Assembly (NCBI RefSeq): GCF_000761155.1
Contig: NZ_CP009533.1
Coordinates: 1,178,001-1,242,000 of the forward strand
From: Pseudomonas rhizosphaerae
Lineage (GTDB): Bacteria; Pseudomonadota; Gammaproteobacteria; Pseudomonadales; Pseudomonadaceae
Reading direction: 5' to 3'
DNA length: 64,000 nucleotides
Shown one piece after another: positions 10,001-18,777 of this stretch. The notes beneath the pieces were generated by a model, which made no database searches, was not told the DNA's origin, and was given only the letters and a program-made list of their open reading frames with translations. Positions within the stretch are counted from its first letter, which is position 1, and every line of letters starts with the position of its first letter. Position numbers and translations under genes: made by a program.

Positions 10001-10986
10001 TCGAAGTGCTCGACGGCAAAGGCACGTTTCTGGGTGAAGGACGTGACCTGGCCGAGCTGACCGCGCGCTTTGCCGAGGCCAGCAGCGCCGCATTGGCCGT
10101 GCCGAATACCGCCAAGAGCCAGCAACCGGTGCAGGCCAAGGCGTTCGCCAAGGTCGAACAGACCACCCAGCAGAACATCGCCGGATTGTCGATGACGGTG
10201 TATCCGGCGCTGGTCGAAGAAAGCGGGACGGTCAAGGAAGGACGCTTCTCGACAGCGGCCGAAGCCGAGTACCAGCACCGACGCGCCTTGCAGCGGCTGC
10301 TGCTGCAGCAACTGGCCGAGCCGGCCAAATTCCTGCGCGGCAAGTTGCCGGGTCAGACCGAGTTGGGTTTGCTGTACCGCGAACTGGGTCGTGTCGAAGG
10401 CTTGGTCGAGGATATCCTGCTGGCCAGCCTGGACAGCTGCGTGCTCGAGGGGGAAACCAACCTGCCGCGCGACGGTGTAGCGCTGGCGGCACTGGCGGAG
10501 CGCAAGCGAGGCGCGTGGGCGGAGCATGCCGAACGTGTGGCGCGCCTGACCCTGGATATTCTCAAGCTCTGGCATGGCTTGCAGAAGCGGTTCAAGGGCA
10601 AGATCGATCTGACCCATGCCGTGGCGTTGAACGACATCAAGCAGCAATTGAGCAACCTGGTCTATCCCGGTTTCGTGCGCGACACGCCGGCGGCCTGGTT
10701 GAAGGAAATGCCGCGCCTGCTCAAGGCCGTCGAGCTACGCTTGGAGAAGCTGCCGAGCCAGGTGCAGAAGGATCGGGTCTGGAGTGGCGAGCTGTCCACG
10801 CTGTGGAGCCAGTACCAGGCCCGCCTGAACAAGCATGGCCAGGAAGGCAAGCGTGATCCACAGCTGGAGGCTTACCGCTGGCTGCTGGAGGAGTATCGAG
10901 TGTCGTTGTTCGCGCAGCAGTTGGGCACCAAGGTGCCGGTGTCGGACAAGCGCTTGAGCAAGCAGTGGAGTGCAGTGGAAGCCTGA
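7075..10986 (+). CDS. hrpA: ATP-dependent RNA helicase HrpA (DEAH box)
   Basis: A 1303-residue DEAH-box helicase acting on RNA and ribosomes in the cytosol. Walker A is GETGSGKTTQ (about residue 95), Walker B is VDEAHE (about 191), motif III is SAT, and motif VI includes QRKGRCGRVEPG. After the helicase core come HA2/OB-type segments, then the long C-terminal DUF3418-type region that distinguishes HrpA from HrpB. The length equals the family norm. The gene follows fadD1 by about 100 bases, which include a GC-rich hairpin (6987-7012) lacking a T-run. No clear ribosome site precedes the ATG. Confidence 0.95.
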   Translation: MTDQTASIDQLLKNLDQAMIGDRHRLRRQLHELRKRPDEAKLGQWVEKVQASFARVEARRLSVPTVRYDDSLPIAAKRDEIKKILAEHQVLIIAGETGSGKTTQLPKICLEMGRGQHGLIAHTQPRRIAARSVASRVAEELATPLGGLVGYQVRFEDQSDANTLVKLMTDGILLAETQHDRFLERYDTIIVDEAHERSLNIDFLLGYLKTLLPRRPDLKVIITSATIDLQRFSEHFDDAPIIEVSGRTFPVDTWYRPLTAEQDEEGNQIENDLTVDQAILAALDEIAAFERSERKTPGDVLVFLPGEREIRDAADMLRKAQLKHTEILPLYARLSPAEQQRIFQSHPGRRVVLATNVAETSLTVPGIRYVIDSGTARISRYSYRAKVQRLPIEAVSQASANQRKGRCGRVEPGICIRLFSEEDFLARPEFTDPEILRTNLAAVILQMLHLRLGEIDQFPFIEPPDGKAISDGFNLLQELSAVNRENQLTPMGRQLARLPIDPRLGRMLLEGARQGSLQEVLIIASVLSVQDPRERPPERQQAADQAHAQWKDADSDFAALVNLWRGFETQRQELGSSALRNWCRKQFLNYLRLREWRDAHRQLSLICRDLQLQVNKEAADYPKFHKAVLSGLLSQIGQKTEDGDYLGARQRRFWVHPSSGMGRKKPQWLMAAELVETTKLYARMVAKIEPDWIEPLAGHLIKKNHFEPHWEKKRGQVVAFEQITLYGMIVVGRRPVHFGPIDPVASRELFIREGLVRGEIQSRAKCLTANRLLLEQLDELEAKARRRDILADEETLYGFYEARLPAEIHQTATFDSWYKVNSQKNPDLLIMREEDVLAREASEVTAAQYPDTLRLGDLSLQLSYHFEPNHPRDGVTLRVPAPLLPALPGERLEWLVPGLLEAKCISLVRNLPKALRKNFVPVPDFVRAALARLTFGEGSLPQALGRELLRMTGARVSDEAWAEAAQQVDSHLRMNIEVLDGKGTFLGEGRDLAELTARFAEASSAALAVPNTAKSQQPVQAKAFAKVEQTTQQNIAGLSMTVYPALVEESGTVKEGRFSTAAEAEYQHRRALQRLLLQQLAEPAKFLRGKLPGQTELGLLYRELGRVEGLVEDILLASLDSCVLEGETNLPRDGVALAALAERKRGAWAEHAERVARLTLDILKLWHGLQKRFKGKIDLTHAVALNDIKQQLSNLVYPGFVRDTPAAWLKEMPRLLKAVELRLEKLPSQVQKDRVWSGELSTLWSQYQARLNKHGQEGKRDPQLEAYRWLLEEYRVSLFAQQLGTKVPVSDKRLSKQWSAVEA

Positions 10987-11062
10987 GTACGGCCCGGTCG
11001 TTCGACTCGGGCTTGCGCGGCGTCCATCTGAATGAGTTGCCCCTAACAATAGAGGAACGACC

Positions 11063-12184
11063 GTGCATAACGTCGTCATCAGCGGCACCGGCCTGTACAC
11101 ACCGGCCCAGAGCATCTCCAACGAGGAGCTGGTCGAGTCTTTCAACGCCTACGTGGAAGCGTTCAACCAGGACAACGCCGCCGCCATCGAGCGCGGCGAC
11201 GTGCAGGCGCTGGCACCTTCCAGCGCCGCCTTCATCGAGAAGGCCAGCGGCATCAAGAGCCGCTTCGTCATGGACAAGGCGGGCATTCTCGATCCGCAAC
11301 GGATGAAACCCAACCTGCCGGAACGCAGCAACGAAGAACAGTCGATTCTGTGCCAGATGGCCGTTGCCGCTGCCGAGCAAGCCTTGCAAAGGGCCGGCCG
11401 TACGGCTGCCGATGTCGACGCGGTGATCGTTGCCTGTTCCAACCTGCAACGTCCCTATCCGGCGATGGCCATCGAGGTGCAGCAGGCGCTGGGCATCCAG
11501 GGTTTCGGCTTCGACATGAACGTGGCGTGCTCTTCGGCCACTTTCGGTATCCAGCAGGCGAGCAACAGCGTGCAGCTGGGGCAGGCGCGTGCGGTGCTGG
11601 TGGTGAGCCCGGAGATCTGTACCGGGCATTTGAATTTCCGTGACCGCGACAGCCACTTCATCTTCGGCGACGCGGCCACTGCCGTGTTGGTGGAGCGTGC
11701 AGACCTGGCGACTTCAGCGAATCAGTTCGACATCGTCAGCACCCGTCTGCAAACCCAGTTTTCCAACAACATTCGCAACAACTTCGGTTTTCTCAACCGG
11801 GCCGAAGCGCTGGGGCCGGGCGGGGATGACAAGCTATTCGTGCAGGAAGGCCGCAAGGTGTTCAAGGAAGTCTGCCCGATGGTCGCCGAGCTGATCGCCG
11901 CCCATCTGGCGCAGAACGATATCGCGGTGCACAGCGTCAAGCGTTTCTGGCTGCACCAGGCCAACCTGAGCATGAACCACCTGATCGTGAAGAAACTGCT
12001 TGGCCGCGATGCCAGCGTCGAGGAGGCACCGGTGATCCTCGACCGCTACGCCAATACCAGTTCGGCCGGTTCGGTGATTGCCTTGCACACCCATCAGGAT
12101 GACCTGGCGGCGGGCTCCATCGGCGTGCTGAGCTCGTTCGGCGCAGGCTACTCGATTGGCAGCGTGATTCTGCGCAAGCGTTGA
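11063..12184 (+). CDS. Beta-ketoacyl-ACP synthase III-like enzyme (PA3286 type)
   Basis: A 373-residue thiolase-fold condensing enzyme. The catalytic triad is visible: Cys156 (NVACSSATFG), His298 (WLHQAN) and Asn331 (RYANTSSAG). It is longer than E. coli FabH because of an N-terminal insert (about residues 25-60), and it closely matches my memory of P. aeruginosa PA3286. That enzyme condenses octanoyl-CoA from beta-oxidation with malonyl-ACP, feeding degraded fatty acids back into synthesis. The start is GTG after AGAGGAACGACC. An upstream AACAATAG is one base off a Crc/Hfq motif. It is located near fadD and phaJ4 and ends at a strong bidirectional terminator. Confidence 0.9.
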   Translation: MHNVVISGTGLYTPAQSISNEELVESFNAYVEAFNQDNAAAIERGDVQALAPSSAAFIEKASGIKSRFVMDKAGILDPQRMKPNLPERSNEEQSILCQMAVAAAEQALQRAGRTAADVDAVIVACSNLQRPYPAMAIEVQQALGIQGFGFDMNVACSSATFGIQQASNSVQLGQARAVLVVSPEICTGHLNFRDRDSHFIFGDAATAVLVERADLATSANQFDIVSTRLQTQFSNNIRNNFGFLNRAEALGPGGDDKLFVQEGRKVFKEVCPMVAELIAAHLAQNDIAVHSVKRFWLHQANLSMNHLIVKKLLGRDASVEEAPVILDRYANTSSAGSVIALHTHQDDLAAGSIGVLSSFGAGYSIGSVILRKR

Positions 12185-12205
12185 TCGAGCGCTGCAACGG
12201 CAACG

Positions 12206-12249
12206 AAAAAGGCGCAACGTGCGATGAACTCGCACGTTGCGCCTTTTGT
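12206..12249. terminator. Bidirectional intrinsic terminator
   Basis: A perfect 14-bp stem (12211-12224 with 12230-12243) and a 5-base loop, with an A-run on the left and a T-run on the right. It separates the convergent KAS III-like gene and the porin gene and can serve both. Confidence 0.92.
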
Positions 12250-12269
12250 TCGTGGCGAACAGGGTAGGC

Positions 12270-13553
12270 TTAGAACTTGGCTTCCAGGTCCAGCTGCAGG
12301 GTGTTCACGTCGGCATCGGTGCGGGTGCGGCTGGCGACGTCGGATTCGGCCAGGAAGTAGGTGGCACCGACGGCGAAGTTCTTGTCGATCTCGTAGCCCA
12401 GCTTGACCTTGTGGCCGCGCGATCCAGTGAAGCCGTTGGCGAAGTCGGAGTCGGTGAACGCGCCCACCACGGCGTTGCGTTGTACGTCGCGGTAGTTGTA
12501 GTCCAGGCCGAAGCCGGCGAACTTGGTCTTGAAACCGGTCAGCCAGGCATTGTCCTGCTTGCCGACGGTGGCGGTGGCTTCGGCATCGCCGTTGACCACG
12601 TACTGGCCATAGATCGACAGCGGCAGGGGCAGGCCGGTGATGTCCAGTTGACCGAAGCCTTCGTACAGGGTGAATTCGGTCGAGGCGTTGCCGTTGACGG
12701 CCAGTACGGCAGCGGCGTTGGTCGCATTGTCGTTGTCGTAGGAATAGACGCTGCCGCCCAGGGTCATCTTGACGTTGTCGCCCAGCGCGAAGCGCGCGCC
12801 TGCCTGGCCGGTGTACATGCGCAGGTCGTGCTCGAACTGGCGGCCTTCGCCGTCGATGTTGTCGGTCAGCACATAGTAGCCGGTGCTGCCGAACAGTTCG
12901 GCGCCGCCCAACGGCAGCTTGTAGGTCGCGGCCACACCTTCAGGGTTGATATCGCCGTCCCAGATCACGTCGCCCATGCTGACCCAGGGCTGGCTCATCT
13001 TGCCGCCGATCAGGTGCAGGTCCTTGACGGCCGTTGGGTGCCAGTCCAGGTAGGCCTGATCGAGCCAGATGGATTTCTTGCTGAAGGCGCCATCCAGGCT
13101 CTGGTTGGTGGAGCGGGCATCGGCGCTGCTGCCGGTGGCGACACGGATGCCTGCGTCGACCTGCGGGTTGATCTCGCTGTACACACCCAGGCGAGCGCGG
13201 ATGCGTTGACGGTCCTGGTTGCGATCGCCGCTGGAGCCATCGCGTTCGCCATCGACATTGATGCTTTCGTGGCGCAGGCGTACGTCGCCCTTGATCTGGG
13301 TCTTCGCGGCCCAGGCGACTTTCTGGTCGAATGCGCTCATCTTCTTCGACTGTTCGGCGGCGGCTACTTGCTGGGCCTGTTTCTCACCGTCCAGCTCGGT
13401 CTTCAACTCGGCGTATTGCGCCGCGTTGATCGAGCCGTTGGCACGCAGCATGTCGAGCAGCTTGGCATCGACCGCAGCGCTGGCCTGGCTGCTGATGGCC
13501 ATCAGAACAGCAGTGCTCAGGCTGACCTTGGTGAGTGTTGGAACACGACGCAT
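12270..13553 (-). CDS. Putative outer-membrane porin (Porin_5-like)
   Basis: A 427-residue outer-membrane channel. It has a signal peptide of about 25 residues (MRRVPTLTKVSLSTAVLMA ending SQASA), a short coiled N-terminal segment (residues 26-75, helical with LKTELDGEK), then alternating beta strands with many aromatic and glycine residues and a terminal Phe (LQLDLEAKF) typical of BAM substrates. It resembles the family annotated as putative porin (PF16930) in pseudomonads. The start at 13553 is preferred over one 11 codons upstream because it directly precedes the signal peptide and follows AGGGAGA. The substrate is unknown. Confidence 0.85.
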   Translation of the reverse strand: MRRVPTLTKVSLSTAVLMAISSQASAAVDAKLLDMLRANGSINAAQYAELKTELDGEKQAQQVAAAEQSKKMSAFDQKVAWAAKTQIKGDVRLRHESINVDGERDGSSGDRNQDRQRIRARLGVYSEINPQVDAGIRVATGSSADARSTNQSLDGAFSKKSIWLDQAYLDWHPTAVKDLHLIGGKMSQPWVSMGDVIWDGDINPEGVAATYKLPLGGAELFGSTGYYVLTDNIDGEGRQFEHDLRMYTGQAGARFALGDNVKMTLGGSVYSYDNDNATNAAAVLAVNGNASTEFTLYEGFGQLDITGLPLPLSIYGQYVVNGDAEATATVGKQDNAWLTGFKTKFAGFGLDYNYRDVQRNAVVGAFTDSDFANGFTGSRGHKVKLGYEIDKNFAVGATYFLAESDVASRTRTDADVNTLQLDLEAKF

Positions 13554-13680
13554 GACATTCTCCCTATCGCAAAAAAAGGCCGGCAAGCGCCGAGCCTGAA
13601 AGTGCTTTCGGACACGCCTGGCAGCTGGCGTGGCAGACCCCGAAAAACTGGCGCAAGTATTGCGAGGGGTGATGACAAAA

Positions 13681-13713
13681 CAATGTCAGAACAATGGCTT
13701 AGTGATGACATTG
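13681..13713. promoter_or_regulatory. Inverted repeat in the porin/FemAB-like intergenic region
   Basis: CAATGTCA and TGACATTG form perfect 8-bp arms separated by 17 bases. TGATGACA also occurs twice as a direct repeat (13670-13677 and 13703-13710). The 278-base gap lies between divergent genes, so this is a candidate operator for the porin promoter. The regulator is not known. Confidence 0.4.
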
Positions 13714-13831
13714 AAAAGACGGTATGCATTGATCCAGAGCCTTCGCCGTGTAATGGCACCGTATTGGCGAGTGACCGCAGGCGGAGGCTGCGCGATACTG
13801 CTCGGCACGTCTCATCTATTGGAGCCTATCG

Positions 13832-14956
13832 ATGCCGTTGCATGTTGCTGCCAGCTTGTCCGCCATCGACGCCGCGCAGTGGGACGCGTTGTTGCCCGAA
13901 CCGCAGCCGTTCCTGCGCCATGGTTTTCTCAGCGCGCTGGAGGACAGCGGCAGCCTGGGAGAGCGCTCGGGCTGGGCGCCGGAGCACGTGTTGCTGATCG
14001 AAGAGGGCCAGTTGGTGGCGGCACTGCCCAGCTACCGTAAATGGCATTCCTACGGGGAGTATGTGTTCGACCACGGCTGGGCCGATGCTTGCGCGCGCGC
14101 CGGTATCGATTATTACCCCAAGCTGCTGAGCGCAGTGCCGTTCAGTCCGGTGAGCGGTCCGCGCCTGCTGGTTCGTCGTCCGCAGGACGGAATCGAGCTA
14201 CTGCGCAGCCTACCGGGCTATCTCGAAGCGGAAGGGCTCAGTGGTGCGCACGTCAATTTCACCGACCCGGCCCTCGATGAACTGATGGCTGACGAGGAAG
14301 GCTGGATGGAACGGCTGGGTTGCCAGTATCACTGGCACAACCGCGGCTACCGGGATTTCGATGATTTTCTCGATGCGCTGAGTTCGCGCAAGCGCAAGCA
14401 GATGCGCAAGGAGCGCGAGCAGGTGCGGGCGCAAGGCATCGAGTTCGAATGGCGCGAGGGCGGGCAGGTCAGCGAGGCCGAATGGGATTTCGTCTATGCC
14501 TGCTATGCCAATACCTACTACGTTCGTGGACGCTCTCCCTATCTGACGCGTGATTTCTTCAGTCTGCTGGCCGAACGCATGCCCGAGGCGATCCGCGTGG
14601 TGTTGGCGACCCATGAACGTCGGCCCGTGGCTATGGCTTTCAGTCTGCTGGGAGGCGACAGCTTCTATGGTCGCTATTGGGGATGCCTAGCCGAGTATGA
14701 CCGGCTGCACTTCGAAACCTGTTTCTATCAGGGCATGGACTATGCGATTGCCCACGGTATCCAGCGTTTCGATGCCGGGGCGCAGGGCGAGCACAAGTTG
14801 ATCCGCGGGTTCGAACCGGTGATCACACGGTCATGGCACTACCTGCGGCATCCGGGACTGCGGGCTGCGGTGGAGAATTTTCTGCAGGAGGAAAGGGTAG
14901 GAGTGATGGGCTATGCGGAGCAAGCGCGGGAGGCGTTGCCGTATCGGCAGGCCTGA
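13832..14956 (+). CDS. FemAB-like / GNAT-fold protein (DUF482 family)
   Basis: A 374-residue cytosolic protein of the family annotated as peptidogalycan biosynthesis protein or FemAB-like acyltransferase (PF04339). Recognisable segments are QPFLRHGFLSALEDSG near the N-terminus, FDHGWADACAR and YYPKLLSAVPFSPVSGPRLL, and the C-terminal block GRYWGCLAEYDRLHFETCFYQG with FDAGAQGEHKLIRGFEP. These suggest a tandem GNAT fold that uses an acyl- or aminoacyl-donor. The real substrate is unknown. It stands alone between the porin and the convergent ABC exporter. Confidence 0.85.
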   Translation: MPLHVAASLSAIDAAQWDALLPEPQPFLRHGFLSALEDSGSLGERSGWAPEHVLLIEEGQLVAALPSYRKWHSYGEYVFDHGWADACARAGIDYYPKLLSAVPFSPVSGPRLLVRRPQDGIELLRSLPGYLEAEGLSGAHVNFTDPALDELMADEEGWMERLGCQYHWHNRGYRDFDDFLDALSSRKRKQMRKEREQVRAQGIEFEWREGGQVSEAEWDFVYACYANTYYVRGRSPYLTRDFFSLLAERMPEAIRVVLATHERRPVAMAFSLLGGDSFYGRYWGCLAEYDRLHFETCFYQGMDYAIAHGIQRFDAGAQGEHKLIRGFEPVITRSWHYLRHPGLRAAVENFLQEERVGVMGYAEQAREALPYRQA

Positions 14957-15020
14957 GCCATTCATTGACCGGTCCTACAGGGGCGCCCCCATGGCCCCGT
15001 GAGCCATGGGAGCAGCAGGA

Positions 15021-16856
15021 TCAATCCATGCCAACGAAACCGCCGGTCTGATGGTGCCAGAGGCGCGCATACAGGCCTTGTTGTGCCAGAAGCTCGGTAT
15101 GGCTGCCGATTTCCACGACCTTGCCTTTTTGCAGCACTACCAGGCGATCCATCTTGGCGATGGTGGACAGGCGGTGGGCGATTGCAATCACAGTCTTGCC
15201 CTTCATCAGGGTCTCCAGGCTTTCCTGAATCGCTGCTTCGACTTCGGAGTCGAGTGCCGAGGTCGCCTCGTCCATGATCAGGATCGGCGCGTTCTTCAGC
15301 AGCACGCGGGCGATGGAGATCCGCTGGCGCTGGCCACCGGACAGCTTCACGCCGCGCTCACCCACGTGAGCATCGAAACCGCGACGGCCTTCGCTGTCGG
15401 ACAGCAATGGCAGAAAGTCATCAGCCCGCGCCTTGCGCACTGCTTCCCAGACCTGCTCCTCGGTGGCGTTGGGCTTGCCATAGCGCAGGTTGTCGAGAAT
15501 CGAGCGGTGCAGCAGGGAGGTATCCTGGGTGATCAGGCCGATCTGCTCGCGCAGGCTTTCCTGGGTCACGTCGGCAATGTCCTGGCCATCGATCAGAATG
15601 CGCCCGCTGGGCAAATCGTACAGGCGCAGCAGCAGGTTGACCAAGGTCGATTTGCCCGCCCCGGAAGGCCCGATCAACCCAATCTTCTCGCCTGGGCGAA
15701 TATCCAGGGTCAAGCCCTCAATGATGCTGTCGCCCTTGGGGTAATGGAAATGCACGTCTTCGAAACGCACGTTGCCGCGGTCGACCTTGAGCCGTGGCGC
15801 GCCCTTCTTGTCGGTCACGCTGACCGGTTGGGCGATGGTCTGCAGGCCGTCCTGCACCATTCCGATGTTTTCGAAGATGCCGTTGACCACCCACATGATC
15901 CAGCCGGACATGTTGACGATACGGATCACCAGGCCGGTTGCCAGGGCGATGGCACCTACGGAAATCAATGACTGGGTCCACAACCACAGGGCCAGGCCAG
16001 TGGTGCCGACGATCAACAGGCCGTTGATGGTGGTGATGGCAAAGTCCATGGCCGTGATCACCCGGCTGGCCAGCTGGGTTTTCTCGGTTTGCTCGCTGAT
16101 CGCGTCACGGGCGTATTGTTGCTCCATGCTGGTATGAGCGAACAGTTTGAGCGTGGCGATGTTTGAATAGCCGTCGACGATGCGGCCCATCAGTTTCGAG
16201 CGGGCGTCGGAAGACACCACCGAGCGTTCCTTGACGCGCGGAACGAAGTAATAGAGCGAAATCACGTAGGCGATAATCCACAGGATCAAGGGAATCATCA
16301 GCCGCCAGTCGGCTTCGGCGAACAGCACCAGGGCGCTGATCGCATAGATCAGCACGTGCCACAGCGCGTCGACCGCGGCCACCGCCGAGTCGCGCAGCGA
16401 GTTGCCTGTCTGCATGATGCGCTGGGCGATACGCCCGGCGAAGTCGCTGTGGAAGAAATTCATGCTCTGCTTGAGCACATAGTTATGGTTCTGCCAGCGG
16501 ATGAGGCTGGTCATGCCCGGGCTGATCGCCTGATGCACCAGCAGGTCGTGCAGGCCAATGAAAATGGGCCTGAGGACTAGCGCGACCACCACCATCCAGG
16601 TCAACTCCAGCGCATTGTCGCTGAAGAAATGCACATTGGGCGTGCCCTGGGCCATGTCGATGATGCGACTGAGGTAGCGGAACAGGGCGACCTCGATCAG
16701 TGCACCGATCAGGCCGACCACCAGCAGGGTGGCGAAGCTGGGCCAGACCTGCTTGAGGTAGTAGATGTAGAAGGCCAGGACCTTGTTGGGAGGCGTTTCC
16801 GTAGGCGCTTCGCGGAAGATATCGATCCATTGTTCGAAGCGGCGATAAATGCTCAA
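15021..16856 (-). CDS. ABC exporter, fused permease and ATPase (MsbA/Atm1-like)
   Basis: A 611-residue half-transporter that presumably works as a homodimer in the inner membrane. The N-terminal 340 residues contain about six transmembrane helices; the C-terminal nucleotide-binding domain has Walker A GPSGAGKST, the signature LSGGQRQRISIARVLL and Walker B ILIMDEATSALD, with the H-loop IAHRLST. The N-terminal cytosolic stretch (FEQWIDIFREAPTETPPNK) is typical of a pseudomonad subgroup annotated only as ABC transporter. The substrate is unknown; lipid or peptide export is possible. It lies just downstream of the cyclophilin gene on the same strand, 60 bases apart. Confidence 0.92.
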   Translation of the reverse strand: MSIYRRFEQWIDIFREAPTETPPNKVLAFYIYYLKQVWPSFATLLVVGLIGALIEVALFRYLSRIIDMAQGTPNVHFFSDNALELTWMVVVALVLRPIFIGLHDLLVHQAISPGMTSLIRWQNHNYVLKQSMNFFHSDFAGRIAQRIMQTGNSLRDSAVAAVDALWHVLIYAISALVLFAEADWRLMIPLILWIIAYVISLYYFVPRVKERSVVSSDARSKLMGRIVDGYSNIATLKLFAHTSMEQQYARDAISEQTEKTQLASRVITAMDFAITTINGLLIVGTTGLALWLWTQSLISVGAIALATGLVIRIVNMSGWIMWVVNGIFENIGMVQDGLQTIAQPVSVTDKKGAPRLKVDRGNVRFEDVHFHYPKGDSIIEGLTLDIRPGEKIGLIGPSGAGKSTLVNLLLRLYDLPSGRILIDGQDIADVTQESLREQIGLITQDTSLLHRSILDNLRYGKPNATEEQVWEAVRKARADDFLPLLSDSEGRRGFDAHVGERGVKLSGGQRQRISIARVLLKNAPILIMDEATSALDSEVEAAIQESLETLMKGKTVIAIAHRLSTIAKMDRLVVLQKGKVVEIGSHTELLAQQGLYARLWHHQTGGFVGMD

Positions 16857-16916
16857 GCGTGCTCTCCTGTGCGGGTTGACGGTCCTGGCTGTTACGAGGC
16901 CGGCAGGGCGTGCGGC

Positions 16917-17480
16917 TTAGTCCACGCGTTTTGCCGACTTGATCATCACCGGGTCGCTGGGCACGTTCTGCATGCCGCTTTTGGTGGTGGTCGGCGTATT
17001 GGCGATGTTGTCGACCACTTCCATGCCCTTGACCACCTTGCCGAAGACCGCGTAGCCAAAATCGCGACCACCGTGGTCAAGGAAATCGTTGTCCTTCTGG
17101 TTGATGAAGAACTGGCTGGTGGCCGAGTCCTTTACTTGAGTGCGCGCCATCGCTAGGGTTCCCCGCACGTTGTGCAAACCGTTGTCGGCTTCGTTCTTGA
17201 TGGGCGCCTGGGTGGGCTTTTCGCGCATGGTGGCATCGAAGCCACCGCCCTGCACCATGAAGCCTGGAATCGTGCGGTGAAAAATGGTGTTGTTGTAGTG
17301 ACCCTTCTCGACGTAGGCGAGGAAGTTCGCGGTGCTGATGGGCGCCTTGACCGCGTCCAGTTCGACTTCGATCGTGCCCATGCTGGTGTCGAGCAACACA
17401 TGCGGGTGCTTGGCATCGGCAGCCATCAAGTGGCCTGCGAAGGAGAGGGAGCAGGCAGCCAGGAGGATTTTTTTCAGCAT
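16917..17480 (-). CDS. ppiA: Periplasmic peptidyl-prolyl cis-trans isomerase (cyclophilin)
   Basis: Accelerates proline isomerisation during folding in the periplasm. The 187-residue protein has a signal peptide ([23 protein letters not shown]) and one cyclophilin domain. The catalytic Arg is in [15 protein letters not shown], followed by [17 protein letters not shown] and [17 protein letters not shown]. The ATG at 17478-17480 gives the signal peptide and follows AGGACCTCG. The frame stays open far upstream, but that extension runs opposite no signal peptide and overlaps the next gene, so it is rejected. Confidence 0.93.
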   Translation of the reverse strand: MLKKILLAACSLSFAGHLMAADAKHPHVLLDTSMGTIEVELDAVKAPISTANFLAYVEKGHYNNTIFHRTIPGFMVQGGGFDATMREKPTQAPIKNEADNGLHNVRGTLAMARTQVKDSATSQFFINQKDNDFLDHGGRDFGYAVFGKVVKGMEVVDNIANTPTTTKSGMQNVPSDPVMIKSAKRVD

Positions 17481-17629
17481 CGGTACGAGGTCCTTGAGAG
17501 AGAGGCATAGGCTTTGAGCCGTGAGTGGCGCAAGCGTTCGGGGCAATGTAGCAAGCGTGTCGCCAAAGGGCGGCCCACGCGAGCCGGTTTGAAAAAAATG
17601 AATGTTACTTAATGTTCGCAAGACGACCG

Positions 17630-18577
17630 TCAGTCGTCCTGGTTCATCACGGCACTGACCTGCTCCAGGGCTGGAATCGGCACGTCCAGGGGCGCAGTAT
17701 CGAAGGTGCGCAGCAACTCGACGAGAATCTGCGTGGCCGGACCCAGCGGCTTGTCCTTGTTCGAATACAGATGGAAGATCGGATGCCGACTGCCGCCTTG
17801 TTCCAGGGGCAGGGCGGCCAGGGTGCCCTCGCGCAGTTCGCGTTCGATCAGGTGCCGCGGCAACCAGGCGAAGCCCAGGCCGCTGCCGACGAAGCTGGCC
17901 GCCGTGGCCAGGCTGCCGACGGTCCAGCGCTGTTCCGCGCCCAGCCAGCCGACGTCTCGCGGCTGCTGGCGGCCCGAGTCGCGGATGACCACCTGCATGT
18001 GGCCGTGCAGGTCCTGCACGCTCAAGGCCCGCCCCATGCCCAATAAGGCATGTTCGGGATGGGCCACGGCGACGAATTCGACGGCGCTGAGTTCGGTGCC
18101 CAGGTAGCCGGCAATGCTGTAGCTGCTGATCGCCAGGTCGGCGACGCCTTCTTGCAGCACTTCCTCGACCCCCGACAGCACTTCCTCGCGCAGCCGCACG
18201 CGGCAGCCGCGGCTTTGCGGCATGAACGCGGTGAGCGCGCGGATCAGCCGTGCATTGGGATACGCGGCGTCGGCCACCAGGCGGACTTCGGCCTCCCAGC
18301 CTTGCTCCATGTGGTGGGCCAAGTCTTCCAGCTGGCTGGCCTGATTGACCAGTTGCCGGGAGCGGCGCAACAGCACGCCACCGGCGTCGGTGAGCACGGC
18401 CTTGCGTCCGTCGATGCGCAGCAGCGGGACGCCGAGCTGGTCCTGCATGCGGGCCACGGTGTAGCTGATCGACGACTGCGAGCGGTGCAGGGCGTCGGCC
18501 GCCTGGGCGAAGCCGCCGTGGTCGACCACGGCCTGCAGGGTTCGCCATTGATCAAGGGTGACGCGAGGCGCTTTCAT
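17630..18577 (-). CDS. LysR-family transcriptional regulator
   Basis: A 315-residue DNA-binding regulator. The N-terminal winged helix-turn-helix (residues 8-65) includes [21 protein letters not shown], and the effector-binding domain occupies residues 90-300. The start at [14 protein letters not shown] is chosen because it begins the helix-turn-helix domain at normal spacing; an upstream ATG adds 22 unrelated residues. It is divergent from the EamA transporter gene at 18778 with 200 bases between, so the transporter is its likely target. The effector is unknown. Confidence 0.9.
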   Translation of the reverse strand: MKAPRVTLDQWRTLQAVVDHGGFAQAADALHRSQSSISYTVARMQDQLGVPLLRIDGRKAVLTDAGGVLLRRSRQLVNQASQLEDLAHHMEQGWEAEVRLVADAAYPNARLIRALTAFMPQSRGCRVRLREEVLSGVEEVLQEGVADLAISSYSIAGYLGTELSAVEFVAVAHPEHALLGMGRALSVQDLHGHMQVVIRDSGRQQPRDVGWLGAEQRWTVGSLATAASFVGSGLGFAWLPRHLIERELREGTLAALPLEQGGSRHPIFHLYSNKDKPLGPATQILVELLRTFDTAPLDVPIPALEQVSAVMNQDD

Positions 18578-18777
18578 CTTCGATTCCTGGTGTCCTGAGC
18601 TGGCGTACAGCCCTGTGTCTGGATGCCAGACAGGGTAGAGCAATGATCGGACAAGACAACTTATTTGATGGATAAGGGCAGCTAACCTGGGGTATTCAAT
18701 CGGATCGAGGCTGGCTTCACTGGCCTGACCCGGCCCGGATGCGCTAAGGTCCGCGCCTCGCCAATTCGGGACGCACC

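Noticed and set aside
8155..10647. 830-codon minus-strand open frame
   Set aside because: Antisense of hrpA; no recognisable motif or ribosome site.
14957..15020. Terminator between the FemAB-like gene and the ABC exporter
   Set aside because: Only short CCATGG repeats and a GGGGC/GCCCC segment; no stable stem with a T-run.
17481..18548. Long in-frame extension of the cyclophilin
   Set aside because: It overlaps the LysR gene in another frame on the same strand and would hide the signal peptide.
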